A DNA stretch of 64,000 nucleotides. It comes from an uncultured Maribacter sp. GTDB lineage: Bacteria > Bacteroidota > Bacteroidia > Flavobacteriales > Flavobacteriaceae. The notes below the pieces were generated by a model that worked only from the letters and a program-made list of their open reading frames with translations, was not told the DNA's origin and searched no databases. A program made the translations under genes and the position numbers. Below, one piece after another: positions 26,003 through 35,161 of this stretch. The stretch covers positions 186,001 through 250,000 of the forward strand of contig CANLTE010000001.1 in assembly GCA_947493885.1 (NCBI GenBank). Direction: 5' to 3'. How positions within the stretch are numbered: position 1 is the first letter of the stretch; every line of letters begins with the position of its first letter.

Positions 26003-27008
26003 TTTTCACCAACTGTTTCCCCACATTCTTTTTTTCAAATAATCGGTTTAATGCTATGGGCATATTTTCAAGTCCAACCAAAATATCTTCTTGATAACTA
26101 AGTTTTCCTGCTTTAATCCATTCTGACATTTCTTTTTCTGCGATTGGAAAATCTTGTTCAAAATCATAAATAAAAAAACCTTCCATTTTAGATCTTGTGG
26201 CTCCTATTTTATACCAATTTTTAAGCGGATATACCGCAGCATCTTTACCGTCTAAATATTGAGAAATTCTGCCACAGCAAACCACCCGCGCATATCTTTT
26301 TAATTTTGTTAATGCGATATCTAATAAACTTCCACCTACGTTATCAAAATACACATCAATTCCATCTGGAAAAAAAGCGTCAATCTGTTCTGAAACATTC
26401 TGACTTTTATAATTAATGGCACCAAAATAACCCAACTTTTCTACCAGTAACTTACATTTTTCATCAGTACTTGCCAATCCAACAGCTCTTGCCCCTTTTA
26501 TTTTTGCTAGACTTCCTACCGAAGAACCTACACCTCCAGCTGCTGCAGAAACCAAAACATTATCGCCTTTTTGTAAAGCTCCAACTTTGTACAAACCAAA
26601 GTACGAGGTAAACCCTGTCATTCCCAAAACTCCTAAAGCTGTAGAATATGGTAAAACACGTTGCTTAACCTTATACATCATATGGTATGGAGCACCATCG
26701 CATATAACATACTCTTGCCAACCACATTTGCCTTGAACAATATCTCCAATATTAAAATCTGGATGCTTACTTTCAATAACTTCGCCAACGCCTCTACCCC
26801 GCATTAAATCTCCAATTTGTAAAGGTTTTTCAATTCCTGCACCATCTAACATGTAAAATTTCATCACCGGAGCTACTGATAGGTACAATACTTTAATTAA
26901 AAACTCTCCTTCCTGTAAAACGGGTAAATCCACAGTTTGCATTTTAAAATTTGATGAAGTGATAAACTTCTTTGGACGAGAAGCTAAAACCAATTGTTTG
27001 TTCTTCAT
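25995..27008 (-). CDS. CurA-like NADP-dependent oxidoreductase (MDR family)
   Basis: This 337-residue protein is a zinc-free medium-chain dehydrogenase/reductase. The cofactor loop is AAAGGVGSSVG (155-165), with GMTGFTSYFGLYKVG just before it and YFDNVGG near 220. Relatives such as leukotriene B4 dehydrogenase and curcumin reductase CurA reduce activated C=C bonds with NADPH. It is divergent from the amidohydrolase gene, and the 68-bp space between them carries the island's palindrome, so it belongs to the catabolic island and not to the arsenic cluster. A partial relative (63566-64000) lies at the other end of the island. Confidence 0.85.
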   Translation of the reverse strand: MKNKQLVLASRPKKFITSSNFKMQTVDLPVLQEGEFLIKVLYLSVAPVMKFYMLDGAGIEKPLQIGDLMRGRGVGEVIESKHPDFNIGDIVQGKCGWQEYVICDGAPYHMMYKVKQRVLPYSTALGVLGMTGFTSYFGLYKVGALQKGDNVLVSAAAGGVGSSVGSLAKIKGARAVGLASTDEKCKLLVEKLGYFGAINYKSQNVSEQIDAFFPDGIDVYFDNVGGSLLDIALTKLKRYARVVCCGRISQYLDGKDAAVYPLKNWYKIGATRSKMEGFFIYDFEQDFPIAEKEMSEWIKAGKLSYQEDILVGLENMPIALNRLFEKKNVGKQLVKIS

Positions 27009-27051
27009 AATATTGAATTTTTGGTTACCCCAATTTAATTAATTATATTAA

Positions 27052-27070
27052 TAGTTAATTAAATTAATTA
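27052..27070. promoter_or_regulatory. Island operator site 1 (19-bp palindrome)
   Basis: TAGTTAATTAAATTAATTA matches the consensus TAGTTAAYTWWRTTAAYTA. It lies between the divergent reductase and amidohydrolase genes, 7 bp before the latter's start. Next to it, ATTAATTATATTAAT (27038-27052) is shared exactly with site 3. Confidence 0.65.
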
Positions 27071-27076
27071 TTTAAA

Positions 27077-28555
27077 ATGATTTTTATTAAAGTCATAACT
27101 AATTACAATACCTGTATATATCTAACAGCTCTAATATTATTTACTGCATGCAAAACAGATGGGGTGGTCTTTGAAAATGCAATTTGTATTGAAAACATTT
27201 CAACAATAGACCCTGTTGATGGGCTAAAAAATAACCAAACAATAGTTATAAAAGACGAAAGGATTCTTAAGATTTTTAACTCTGAAGATCTAACATTGTC
27301 TAAACTAAACAACATTATTAACGGTACGAACAAATTTTTGATTCCCGGTCTTTGGGACACTCATGTTCATTATGCATACACTACAGCACTAACACCCAGA
27401 ATGTCTGACCTCTTTATCGCTTTTGGTATTACAAGTGTAAGAGATACAGGTGGTAATATTAATGTTGTAAAAAAATGGAAGGACAAAGCCTTAGCTCAAC
27501 CGCAAAACGCACCAAGAATATTCATGGCAGGACCTCTTCTAGATGGGTTACCCAATATATATAATGGTAGTGATAAAAATCACCCAAACCTCTCGGTTGG
27601 ACTAAGTTCTTTAAACGGTATCACCAAACAAATAAACTTTCTTGAAAATAAAGGGGTAGATTTTTTAAAGGCGTATGAAATGTTGAATCCTGAACAATTT
27701 GTTCATATTATAAATGTTGGCCATAAAAAAGGATTAAAAGTTACTGGCCATGTTCCTTTAAGCATGGATGTAATAAGTGCTTCAAACGCCGGATTACATA
27801 GCATGGAACATCTTAGAAACCTAGAGCTATCATGCGCTTCCAATTCAGAAGAATTATGGTTAGAGCGCATAAAAATGCTACAACAGGGCAAAACAAAACC
27901 TGGAAGTGAATTAAGACTTTCTATTCACAAAGCCCAACAAGAAATTGCCATTAAAAATTATGATGACACTAAAGCAAATGAAATACTTGAAGTACTGAAA
28001 AAAAATAATACCTGGCAAGTCCCCACTTTAGCTTTAAATACTTTTTTTTCAAGAAAATATTACGCCAATGAGCAATATCAAAAATACTATCGCTTTTTAC
28101 CAGATTCTGTACAATCCTATTGGACGGAGCGCTCAAACGTACTTTTAAATTATCCCGTTACCAAGTTTAGAAAACAATACGATGCTTGGCATTATAAAAT
28201 GGTCAAAAAAATTCATCAAGCCAATATCCCCATAATGGCCGGCACTGAAACGCCTATCGCTTATTTAATACCCGGTTTAAGTTTACATGAGGAGCTTGCG
28301 GCTTTGGTAGAGGCAGGACTTTCTCCTCTGGAAGCCCTTAAAACAGCAACTATAAATCCATCAAAATATTTTAACCTACAAAACCAGCTAGGTTTAATTC
28401 AGCAGAATATGTGGGCAGATCTAATCATTTTAAATGATAACCCTTTGGATAATATTAAGAATACAACGCACATTAATTCGGTAATTAAACAAGGTAAAGT
28501 ATATACCCGAAAAAATTTAGATAACCTTCTAAATAAGCTGCCTTCCAAAAACTAA
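27077..28555 (+). CDS. Metal-dependent amidohydrolase lipoprotein
   Basis: This 492-residue protein belongs to the amidohydrolase superfamily. The metal ligands HxH are in WDTHVH (His96, His98). Further His are in TGHVPLS and SMEHLR, and the late acidic segment MAGTETP stands where the family usually has its Asp. A lipoprotein signal (LTALILFTACKTDG, Cys25) places it in the periplasm. C-terminal PLDNIKNTTHINSVIKQGKVY is the usual small beta domain. Relatives act as dipeptidases, imidazolonepropionase-like enzymes or lactam/amide hydrolases. Here a hydrolytic step on the island's substrate is inferred. Confidence 0.87.
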   Translation: MIFIKVITNYNTCIYLTALILFTACKTDGVVFENAICIENISTIDPVDGLKNNQTIVIKDERILKIFNSEDLTLSKLNNIINGTNKFLIPGLWDTHVHYAYTTALTPRMSDLFIAFGITSVRDTGGNINVVKKWKDKALAQPQNAPRIFMAGPLLDGLPNIYNGSDKNHPNLSVGLSSLNGITKQINFLENKGVDFLKAYEMLNPEQFVHIINVGHKKGLKVTGHVPLSMDVISASNAGLHSMEHLRNLELSCASNSEELWLERIKMLQQGKTKPGSELRLSIHKAQQEIAIKNYDDTKANEILEVLKKNNTWQVPTLALNTFFSRKYYANEQYQKYYRFLPDSVQSYWTERSNVLLNYPVTKFRKQYDAWHYKMVKKIHQANIPIMAGTETPIAYLIPGLSLHEELAALVEAGLSPLEALKTATINPSKYFNLQNQLGLIQQNMWADLIILNDNPLDNIKNTTHINSVIKQGKVYTRKNLDNLLNKLPSKN

Positions 28556-28619
28556 CCTTACTTACTAAATAACAATCATTTACACTTTTAAGATATTATC
28601 TATGGTTATTTAAAATAAA

Positions 28620-28638
28620 TAGTTAACTTTATTAACTA
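28620..28638. promoter_or_regulatory. Island operator site 2 (19-bp palindrome)
   Basis: TAGTTAACTTTATTAACTA lies 36 bp before the chosen start of the cytochrome c gene and heads the plus-strand operon to 36.7 kb. Its similarity to site 5 continues for about five more bases. Confidence 0.7.
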
Positions 28639-28673
28639 TTAACAAAATGAATCATTGTGTGATAACCAGAAGC

Positions 28674-29180
28674 ATGAATAAAATAATTAAACCCCAGCAA
28701 ATAAAGACTCTTTTTTTTCTTGTAAGCTTATCATTATCTCTAAATATACTTGTTTCATGCGGAGATAAAACAACCGAAAAAAAAGCTCAAGAGAAAACAG
28801 AGTTTAAAATCAGAAAAAAAACGGAAGAAAGGCCAAAAACAAAAATTGTTCCCGCTACAATTCCTCAATCTGAAAACAAATTAGGGCGCAGAGTATTTCT
28901 ACTATGCGCTGCTTGCCATAATGTAGTAAAGGGAGAGGCACATAAGGTTGGACCAAACCTCAATGGTTTTTTTGGAAAGAAAGCTGGAACAAAAAAAGGT
29001 TTTGTGTATTCTGATGCTTTAAAAGACAAAGGGATTACCTGGAGCGAAGAAACACTTAGAGCATGGTTAGAGAATCCAGCAAGTTACGTTCCTGGAACAA
29101 AAATGGCTTTTGTTGGAGTTAAAAAGAAAGAGCAGCAAGATGCTTTAATTGCTTACCTAAAAGAAGTTACAAAAGAATAA
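28674..29180 (+). CDS. Cytochrome c lipoprotein
   Basis: This 168-residue protein starts at the internal ATG that begins a clean lipoprotein signal ([18 protein letters not shown], Cys29). The longer frame from 28647 would add nine residues and put the operator almost on the start. A charged linker (about 32-60) leads to one class I cytochrome c domain, with haem motif CAACH at 78-82, [15 protein letters not shown], and the axial Met in PGTKMAF (about 144). It lies 20 bp before a Tat-exported flavin oxidase gene, so it is probably the electron acceptor for that enzyme. Confidence 0.87.
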   Translation: MNKIIKPQQIKTLFFLVSLSLSLNILVSCGDKTTEKKAQEKTEFKIRKKTEERPKTKIVPATIPQSENKLGRRVFLLCAACHNVVKGEAHKVGPNLNGFFGKKAGTKKGFVYSDALKDKGITWSEETLRAWLENPASYVPGTKMAFVGVKKKEQQDALIAYLKEVTKE

Positions 29181-29200
29181 TCGCTAAACGAAAACAAAAA

Positions 29201-30706
29201 ATGAAAACCAACAGACGTAAATTCATTAAAGGTATTGCAGGGGCATCTGCTGGTTTAATTATACCTGCTAGCTGCTCTCCAAGCTCAGATAAAAAAACTT
29301 CAGGTACTAAAGCTCCCGCAGTTCATATAAAAAATAAACCTGCTAAATCTACACATGACGTAATTGTCGTTGGAGCAGGTCTTTCTGGGTTACATGCAGC
29401 TATGTTATTAGAAGAACAGGGAATGGACGTTCAAGTTATTGAAGGTCGTAATCGTCTTGGAGGAAGAGTATATACTTTAAATGATGTTCCTGGAAAGCCT
29501 GAAGCCGCTGGAGAATACATTGGCGCCAACTACGCTCGTATGATTAATACAGTACATAAATTGGGTTTAGAAATGCATAATCCTGATGTTGGTGGTGGCG
29601 CAAACAGACCATGGCTATACAATATTCAAGGTGAATATATTACAGCAGAAAATTGGGAATCGCACAAGCTTAACCCTCTTGAAGGGGATGATAGAAAATT
29701 ATTACCACATAAATATTTATCTACCATTTCGCATCGTGATAATCCTCTGGAAGGACAACCACTTGATGCTTGGTTAAGACCAGAATTTCATAAATACGAT
29801 ATTCCTCATGATCAATATTTAAAATCTAAAGGTGTTAGTGAAGAAACTATAAAGTTAATGAATGTTGTAATTCATGCTGGAGGCATGCCAAATACTTCTG
29901 CGATGAACGAACTGCGACGCTATCATGTAATGAATTTTAGTACTGGTAAGCTGAGTTTCCCTGATGGAACTGGGTGGAAAATGATTAAAGGTGGAAACTC
30001 ACTTTTACCAGAGGCAATGGCGCAAAGCATGAAAAACGAAGTCCAATTAGGCAGAACAGTAGTTGGTTTTAAGGAAGAAAATGGAATTGTGCAGGTAAGC
30101 TGTGCCGATGGAAGTGAGTACAAAGCAAAACATGTAGTGTGTAGTATTCCTATAACGGTATTACGCAATGTAACTTTTGAACCTTACATCAGTGGTATTA
30201 CCAAAGATGCCATTAATACTATGGATTATGGACTTTCTGTTCAGGCTCATTTTATCATTAACGAGCCTTTCTGGGAAAAAGATGGCATGGAGCCAAATAT
30301 GTGGACAGATGGACCATTGGAACGTTTTGCAGTACGTAGTAAACGTGAAAAAGGAGACCCATACGCTGGTTTAGCCTTTATAAATGGACCCGAATCACTG
30401 AAATTTAGATTAATGACAGATGAACAGGTTTTTGAATATGTAGAACAAAAACTTGCCGAAATACGCCCTTCTACTAAAGGCACATTAAAACGTTTAATGA
30501 TTCAATCCTGTGAACGTGATATCCATGGTGCTGGCGACTGGGTATACTGGCAGCCAGGTCAGGTAAAAAAATTCGCTAACCATATGCGCAACAATCATGG
30601 TAATATTCATTTTTGCGGTGAGCACACAGCAATTATGGAACGTGGTATGGAAGGTGCTTTTGAATCGGGAGAACGCGCTGCATTAGACATAATACTTAAC
30701 GTTTAA
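29201..30706 (+). CDS. Tat-exported flavin amine-oxidase-type enzyme, copy 1
   Basis: This 501-residue protein has a Tat signal (NRRKFIKGIAGASAGL, twin Arg 5-6) and a possible lipobox (PASC). The FAD-binding start is VIVVGAGLSGLHAAMLLEE (G58xGxxG63), followed by GRNRLGGRVYT. The C-terminus closes the flavin site with HFCGEHTAIMERGMEGAFESGERAA. The family covers amine oxidases, phytoene desaturases and protoporphyrinogen oxidase-like enzymes, so the substrate is open. Folding with FAD in the cytosol explains the Tat route. The cytochrome c gene next to it suggests it is a periplasmic dehydrogenase instead of a peroxide-making oxidase. Confidence 0.88.
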   Translation: MKTNRRKFIKGIAGASAGLIIPASCSPSSDKKTSGTKAPAVHIKNKPAKSTHDVIVVGAGLSGLHAAMLLEEQGMDVQVIEGRNRLGGRVYTLNDVPGKPEAAGEYIGANYARMINTVHKLGLEMHNPDVGGGANRPWLYNIQGEYITAENWESHKLNPLEGDDRKLLPHKYLSTISHRDNPLEGQPLDAWLRPEFHKYDIPHDQYLKSKGVSEETIKLMNVVIHAGGMPNTSAMNELRRYHVMNFSTGKLSFPDGTGWKMIKGGNSLLPEAMAQSMKNEVQLGRTVVGFKEENGIVQVSCADGSEYKAKHVVCSIPITVLRNVTFEPYISGITKDAINTMDYGLSVQAHFIINEPFWEKDGMEPNMWTDGPLERFAVRSKREKGDPYAGLAFINGPESLKFRLMTDEQVFEYVEQKLAEIRPSTKGTLKRLMIQSCERDIHGAGDWVYWQPGQVKKFANHMRNNHGNIHFCGEHTAIMERGMEGAFESGERAALDIILNV

Positions 30707-30715
30707 AACAAAAAC

Positions 30716-31723
30716 ATGAAAAAAACTTATTTTTTATTATTGCTTATTACTCATGTTCTTTTTAGCTACGGATATAACCCTTCAACTACCGTTTTTGCCG
30801 ACCCTAATGTTAGAGATCTTGAAGTATTATCTAACCTATTTGAAGGTGAATTTGATAATGATGAACAACTTTGGGTAGAAGCACGCAGGGACTGGTGGGG
30901 CAAACCTGAAGAAAAACATGACCGCATCCATGCCATACACAAAAGAATACAAGCCGATAGTATTGGAAAATACGTTTTTTACATAGAAGAATATATCAAT
31001 GACGACCCCTCTAATGTAGGTCGTCAACGTATTGTTTCATTCGAAAGTTTAATCGATAAGCCAGGCATTGCAATGAAACTTTATTTTCTAAAGGACGCCA
31101 AAAAATATCTTCTAAATGCTGAAACCCATGAGCAAATGATTACCAATGTTTCCAAAGACGCATTGTTTGGATTAGACGGATGCGATGTAATATTTCAGCG
31201 CGTCGGTGATCAATATCATGGTAGCATGGTAAGTAAAGCCTGCCAATTTGGTAAAGGAGACGAAAAAAGGTATTCAGTACATGACATCATAATTTCTAAA
31301 ACACAATATTGGAGAGTAGACCGTACTTTTTTAGTAAGCGATGATTCTTTTTTTAAAGGACACCCCAATAACGATCCACACAAAATGCGTAAGGTAAATT
31401 TTTATTCTTGTAATGTTTCTTTTCATGAAAAAGCATACTATCTACCTAGCGAAAAAGATAAAAAATATGTAGGACTTCAAGTTCATGATCAAGGAGGAGT
31501 TGCTTATGTTGAAAACCCAATTGACGGAAAAACCTATTTTGTGCAATTACGAAATAAAGAATACCCTTTTTATCCCTTAAAAGATTCGGATTTTTTCTTT
31601 TTACGTCTAAAAGAAAAAGGACAAAAAGCATCCGTTGCACTAGCATTTGCCGAACCTAACGCAAAAAAAATTGGATTTCAAATGAATTGGGTTTCTGCCA
31701 TTTGCGAATGTGAAAATGAATAA
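30716..31723 (+). CDS. CpcT/CpeT-like protein with extra C-terminal domain, copy 1
   Basis: This 335-residue exported protein (signal peptide MKKTYFLLLLITHVLFSYG) carries a CpcT/CpeT-type domain at about 35-215. Family marks are LFEGEFDNDEQ, YIEEYINDDPSNVGRQRIVSF, and the LDGCDVIFQR..KACQF pair that corresponds to PGC..C-F in phycobilin lyases. A second domain (about 225-335; VGLQVHDQGGVAYVENPIDGKTYFVQLR and IGFQMNW) is shared with the CpcT-like protein at 46491-47588. In cyanobacteria this barrel binds linear tetrapyrroles and attaches them to phycobiliproteins. Outside cyanobacteria the ligand is not known. Confidence 0.78.
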   Translation: MKKTYFLLLLITHVLFSYGYNPSTTVFADPNVRDLEVLSNLFEGEFDNDEQLWVEARRDWWGKPEEKHDRIHAIHKRIQADSIGKYVFYIEEYINDDPSNVGRQRIVSFESLIDKPGIAMKLYFLKDAKKYLLNAETHEQMITNVSKDALFGLDGCDVIFQRVGDQYHGSMVSKACQFGKGDEKRYSVHDIIISKTQYWRVDRTFLVSDDSFFKGHPNNDPHKMRKVNFYSCNVSFHEKAYYLPSEKDKKYVGLQVHDQGGVAYVENPIDGKTYFVQLRNKEYPFYPLKDSDFFFLRLKEKGQKASVALAFAEPNAKKIGFQMNWVSAICECENE

Positions 31724-31746
31724 TATAAACTCAAACCTAGTATATT

Positions 31747-32661
31747 ATGAAACGTACAAATAAGAATTCTCATAAGTTAAGTTTCACTTTATTTATAGGT
31801 TTTGTATTAGCTACTTTTCTTTTTAATTGCCAACAAAACAAATCACCGCAACCTGATAATATAACAAACAAAAAAACACCTCCACAAATAGCTTACAACC
31901 TAGCAGACCCTTATGATCAACTTCTAATTTTCGAAAAACTCCAGGGCGATTTATCCGGAAAAAAAACATACTCGTATTCAGAAGGTCGCGTATTTGGTAT
32001 TCGTCCTGACAAACCAGACAGTTTGAATATTTTTGGTAAAGAGGTATTTAGATATTCTGGTTGTGGTATCAAAATTATGAGACTATTAGATAACGGTAAT
32101 ATAGAAACTAAATCAAAAGGCTGGCTACTCTACAGAGACCCAAAAACAGGTGAATTTCTTAACAAAATGATAAACCCTTATACAAATAAAGAAGTTGAGG
32201 TCCCTCCATTTAGGGCTGGTATTAGAGGTGGAATTATGACACCAAAAGGGCCAAATGTGGATGCAACTTTTACCATGGAAAGTACAGCTTTTAATGCCCC
32301 ATTAAATCTAGTATTTACAGAAATGGGAGACAAAATACATGTTACAAGGCATGCTTTTACCAAATGGTTTGAAAAAAAATCGCAAACCTGGCGTACGGAA
32401 ATGACCTTAGACACCTATGATTTTGACAAAAAATATTTGTACAATCGTTCATATACACATATCCCTTCAGAATTTCATTGGACTAGCGAAACTTCATGGC
32501 TATCAATCCTAAAAATGACGGGAACTCCTGGGCATATGATTTGGACATCTAGCGGTAGCACTTTTTTTAAGAAAGAAGACCTTCCTTCTGCCTTTATTAA
32601 AGCTACTGAAATAAAACAACCTACAATTTTTTCTGAACCTTTAAAATGGGAAAACCAATGA
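31747..32661 (+). CDS. DUF1838-family lipoprotein, copy 1
   Basis: This 304-residue protein has a lipoprotein signal (ATFLFNCQQNK) and a DUF1838 domain covering nearly all the rest. GDLSGKKTYSYSEGRVFGIRPD, GWLLYRDPKTGEFLNKMINPYTNKEVEVPPF and the tail segment TGTPGHMIWTSSGSTFF are shared with the two other DUF1838 proteins of the window. The family has no known reaction. It lies between the CpcT-like and second oxidase genes and overlaps the latter by 4 bp, so all three are expressed together. Confidence 0.8.
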   Translation: MKRTNKNSHKLSFTLFIGFVLATFLFNCQQNKSPQPDNITNKKTPPQIAYNLADPYDQLLIFEKLQGDLSGKKTYSYSEGRVFGIRPDKPDSLNIFGKEVFRYSGCGIKIMRLLDNGNIETKSKGWLLYRDPKTGEFLNKMINPYTNKEVEVPPFRAGIRGGIMTPKGPNVDATFTMESTAFNAPLNLVFTEMGDKIHVTRHAFTKWFEKKSQTWRTEMTLDTYDFDKKYLYNRSYTHIPSEFHWTSETSWLSILKMTGTPGHMIWTSSGSTFFKKEDLPSAFIKATEIKQPTIFSEPLKWENQ

Positions 32662-34154
32662 AAAAGAACACCTCTACAAAAAAGCAAATAAATCGTCGTG
32701 AAATGCTCAAAAAAAGTGGACTTTTTTTGGCTGCCACTCCCTTTTATTTGGGGTTAAATTCTTGTATTAATTCTGGAAAAAAAACCTTAGATGCCGATGT
32801 AATTATCATTGGAGCTGGATTATCAGGATTAAACGCAGCTTTACTTTTAGAAGAAGCTGGTTTTAAAGTTAAAATAATTGAAGCTACTGATAGATTTGGT
32901 GGTCGTGTACATACGGTCAAGGAAAGTGATGTTCCGGGGCACCCAGAATTAGGCGCCAATGGGATTGGAGGAGGTTACGCCAGACTACTAAACGCAGCTC
33001 AAAAATATGGTGTAGCCATTAAAAAGTTTCGTCCAAGAACTGAGATGGGTCCAAGTGAAATTCTATATGCTATTAAAAATAACCTTATTTTACCCAAGCA
33101 GTGGGAAAATCATAAACTTAATCCATTCCCTGAAGCTTATAAAAAAAGCGCACCTTCTTCCGCATCTTGGTCCGTTTATAACAAATTAAATCCATTACCT
33201 AAAAACAACTTAACTGCTTGGCAAGACTCTAAATATGCAAATTGGGATACATCAGTATACAACGTATTAAAAAAAGAAGGGTTCTCTGACGAAGCTATAA
33301 AACTAACATCATCCACTAACTCGGGTTATGGTGTTGACGCAAAAAGTATTTCTACTTTAATGTATTTTCAAATTCTTAATTTTATAACACAACAATCTCA
33401 ATTTAATGGTCAAGGCGGTGCAGCAGAAGGGGGTAACCAACGTATTCCTGAAGCAATGGCGGCGGCTTTTAACCAAGATATTTTATTAAAATCACCTGTT
33501 AAAAGTATGTCTTCAGAAGACAGCGGTGTAAATGTAATTTTACAAGACGACACCAAACTTAAAGCCTCATATGTAATTTGTACGCTTCCAACCTCCGCAT
33601 TGCGACATATTCAAATGTCGCCAACACCAAAAGGTGTGCAACAAAAAGCATTTGAAAAATTACTTTATACCCCTTGTGTACAAATACATTTTGTACCAAT
33701 TCAAAAATATTGGGAAAAAGACGGGCTTCCGGCTGGTATGTGGTGTGATAATTTAGCTGGCCGCTTTATGGCTTTAAAAAACGACCCCTTAAATCCTGAA
33801 AAAATAACAAGCTGCGTAGCGTACTTAAATGGTAATATATCTCTAGAGATTGATAAAATGAACCAAAAAGACGCGATTAATGCTGTGCTGAAAACTCTAG
33901 AAGAAATGAGACCTAGTTTAAAAGGTGCATTGCGATTTGCCCATTATTGGTCATGGATAAATACACCATACGCCGGTGGAGCATACGCCTATTGGCAACC
34001 TGGACAAATTACCGAATTTGCAAAAGATATAGCAAAACCAAATGGTAGAATACATTTTGCAGGAGAACACACTGCTGTAGTTAATAGAGGTATGGAAGGA
34101 GCAATGGAATCTGGAGAAAGAGCAGCAATTGAATTATTATCATTACTCGGATAA
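32658..34154 (+). CDS. Tat-exported flavin amine-oxidase-type enzyme, copy 2
   Basis: This 498-residue paralogue of the 29201 enzyme has a Tat signal (NRREMLKKSGLFLAATPF) and DVIIIGAGLSGLNAALLLEE for FAD. FGGRVHT follows, and HFAGEHTAVVNRGMEGAMESGERAA ends it. I chose the ATG at 32658 because it overlaps the DUF1838 stop as ATGA and gives a proper Tat leader; an ATG 12 bp upstream is also in frame. The middle region, which holds the substrate, differs clearly from copy 1, so the two probably act on different intermediates. Confidence 0.87.
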   Translation: MKKNTSTKKQINRREMLKKSGLFLAATPFYLGLNSCINSGKKTLDADVIIIGAGLSGLNAALLLEEAGFKVKIIEATDRFGGRVHTVKESDVPGHPELGANGIGGGYARLLNAAQKYGVAIKKFRPRTEMGPSEILYAIKNNLILPKQWENHKLNPFPEAYKKSAPSSASWSVYNKLNPLPKNNLTAWQDSKYANWDTSVYNVLKKEGFSDEAIKLTSSTNSGYGVDAKSISTLMYFQILNFITQQSQFNGQGGAAEGGNQRIPEAMAAAFNQDILLKSPVKSMSSEDSGVNVILQDDTKLKASYVICTLPTSALRHIQMSPTPKGVQQKAFEKLLYTPCVQIHFVPIQKYWEKDGLPAGMWCDNLAGRFMALKNDPLNPEKITSCVAYLNGNISLEIDKMNQKDAINAVLKTLEEMRPSLKGALRFAHYWSWINTPYAGGAYAYWQPGQITEFAKDIAKPNGRIHFAGEHTAVVNRGMEGAMESGERAAIELLSLLG

Positions 34155-34164
34155 AAAAATAATC

Positions 34165-35151
34165 ATGTTTAAACACAACCTAAGCTTTAATAACTCCGAA
34201 TCATTGGTAAAAGGATTCCAAGAAGTAATATTTAGCGTTTATAACATTAAAAATTGGGTGACTTTTTTAGAAGGTGTTTGCGGATGGAAAGTTGTTTACA
34301 AAAAAAAGGCGCCTAAAAGTTTGAACAATTTATGGCTTATAGATGATACCATTTTAATTGAAGAAGTATTGCTAATTGTACCTGGAGAAAATGATGGTTT
34401 TTTACGTCTTGTAAAGTTTTATACTAAAGCCCAACAACAAATACGTTCTGGAACAAGAATTTGGGATTCTGGAGGCATTTTTGACGTTAATACCCGTGTG
34501 AAGGATATCAAAAAAATGTATAGTGATTTTCAAAACGAAGGCTGGAATGGTTATACAGACCCACACCGTTTTGTGTTTGGTAAATTTGATGTTTCTGAAG
34601 TACTTTTAAAAGGTCCTGAAGGTATTACAATAGCAGCAATGCAAAGGTTTAATCCTCCTTTAGAAGGGTTTGAATTTGAAAAAACAAGTCGTTTTTTTAA
34701 CTCCACTACCATTTGTAAAAATTATGATAAAACGCTGACTTTCTTTAAAGAAGTGCTAGAATTTAAGATTTATTTTGAAACCCCTGGTGACAAAAGAGAA
34801 AACGGAATGAACGTCGTTGGTATTCCTCCAAATATAAATGCTAATGTTACCGTTCCTGTTTGTATTATTCACCCAGAAGGTAAAAACTTTGGCTCTATTG
34901 AACTTATGGAGGCTAAAGAACTAAAGGGAAAAGATTGCTCTCATTTGGCACACCCTCCAAATCTTGGAATATTAATGCTCCGCTTTCCTGTTAGCGATGC
35001 AGAGATATATGCACAAAAAATTGTTGAAAATGGCGGAGTATTAAATTCTCCAGTGCAACTCTTAGAAATTCAACCCTACGGGAAAATTAAGGCTTTTTCT
35101 ATTCGAACACCAGATGGAGTTTGGTTAGAGTTTATAGAGCTTCTCACTTAA
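34165..35151 (+). CDS. Two-domain VOC (glyoxalase/dioxygenase superfamily) protein
   Basis: This 328-residue protein without a signal peptide has two VOC domains (about 15-165 and 175-325). The second begins FFNSTTICKNYDKTLTFFKEVLEFKIYFETPG and ends TPDGVWLEFIEL with the usual Glu. The His that normally starts the first metal-binding strand is not seen. Its closest relative in the window is the minus-strand VOC protein at 44500-45456; both carry the NTRV/NLRV and PPNxGxLxxR stretches. I chose the ATG at 34165, 10 bp after the oxidase stop, over an earlier overlapping one. The reaction is unknown. Confidence 0.75.
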   Translation: MFKHNLSFNNSESLVKGFQEVIFSVYNIKNWVTFLEGVCGWKVVYKKKAPKSLNNLWLIDDTILIEEVLLIVPGENDGFLRLVKFYTKAQQQIRSGTRIWDSGGIFDVNTRVKDIKKMYSDFQNEGWNGYTDPHRFVFGKFDVSEVLLKGPEGITIAAMQRFNPPLEGFEFEKTSRFFNSTTICKNYDKTLTFFKEVLEFKIYFETPGDKRENGMNVVGIPPNINANVTVPVCIIHPEGKNFGSIELMEAKELKGKDCSHLAHPPNLGILMLRFPVSDAEIYAQKIVENGGVLNSPVQLLEIQPYGKIKAFSIRTPDGVWLEFIELLT

Positions 35152-35161
35152 AACCAATACA

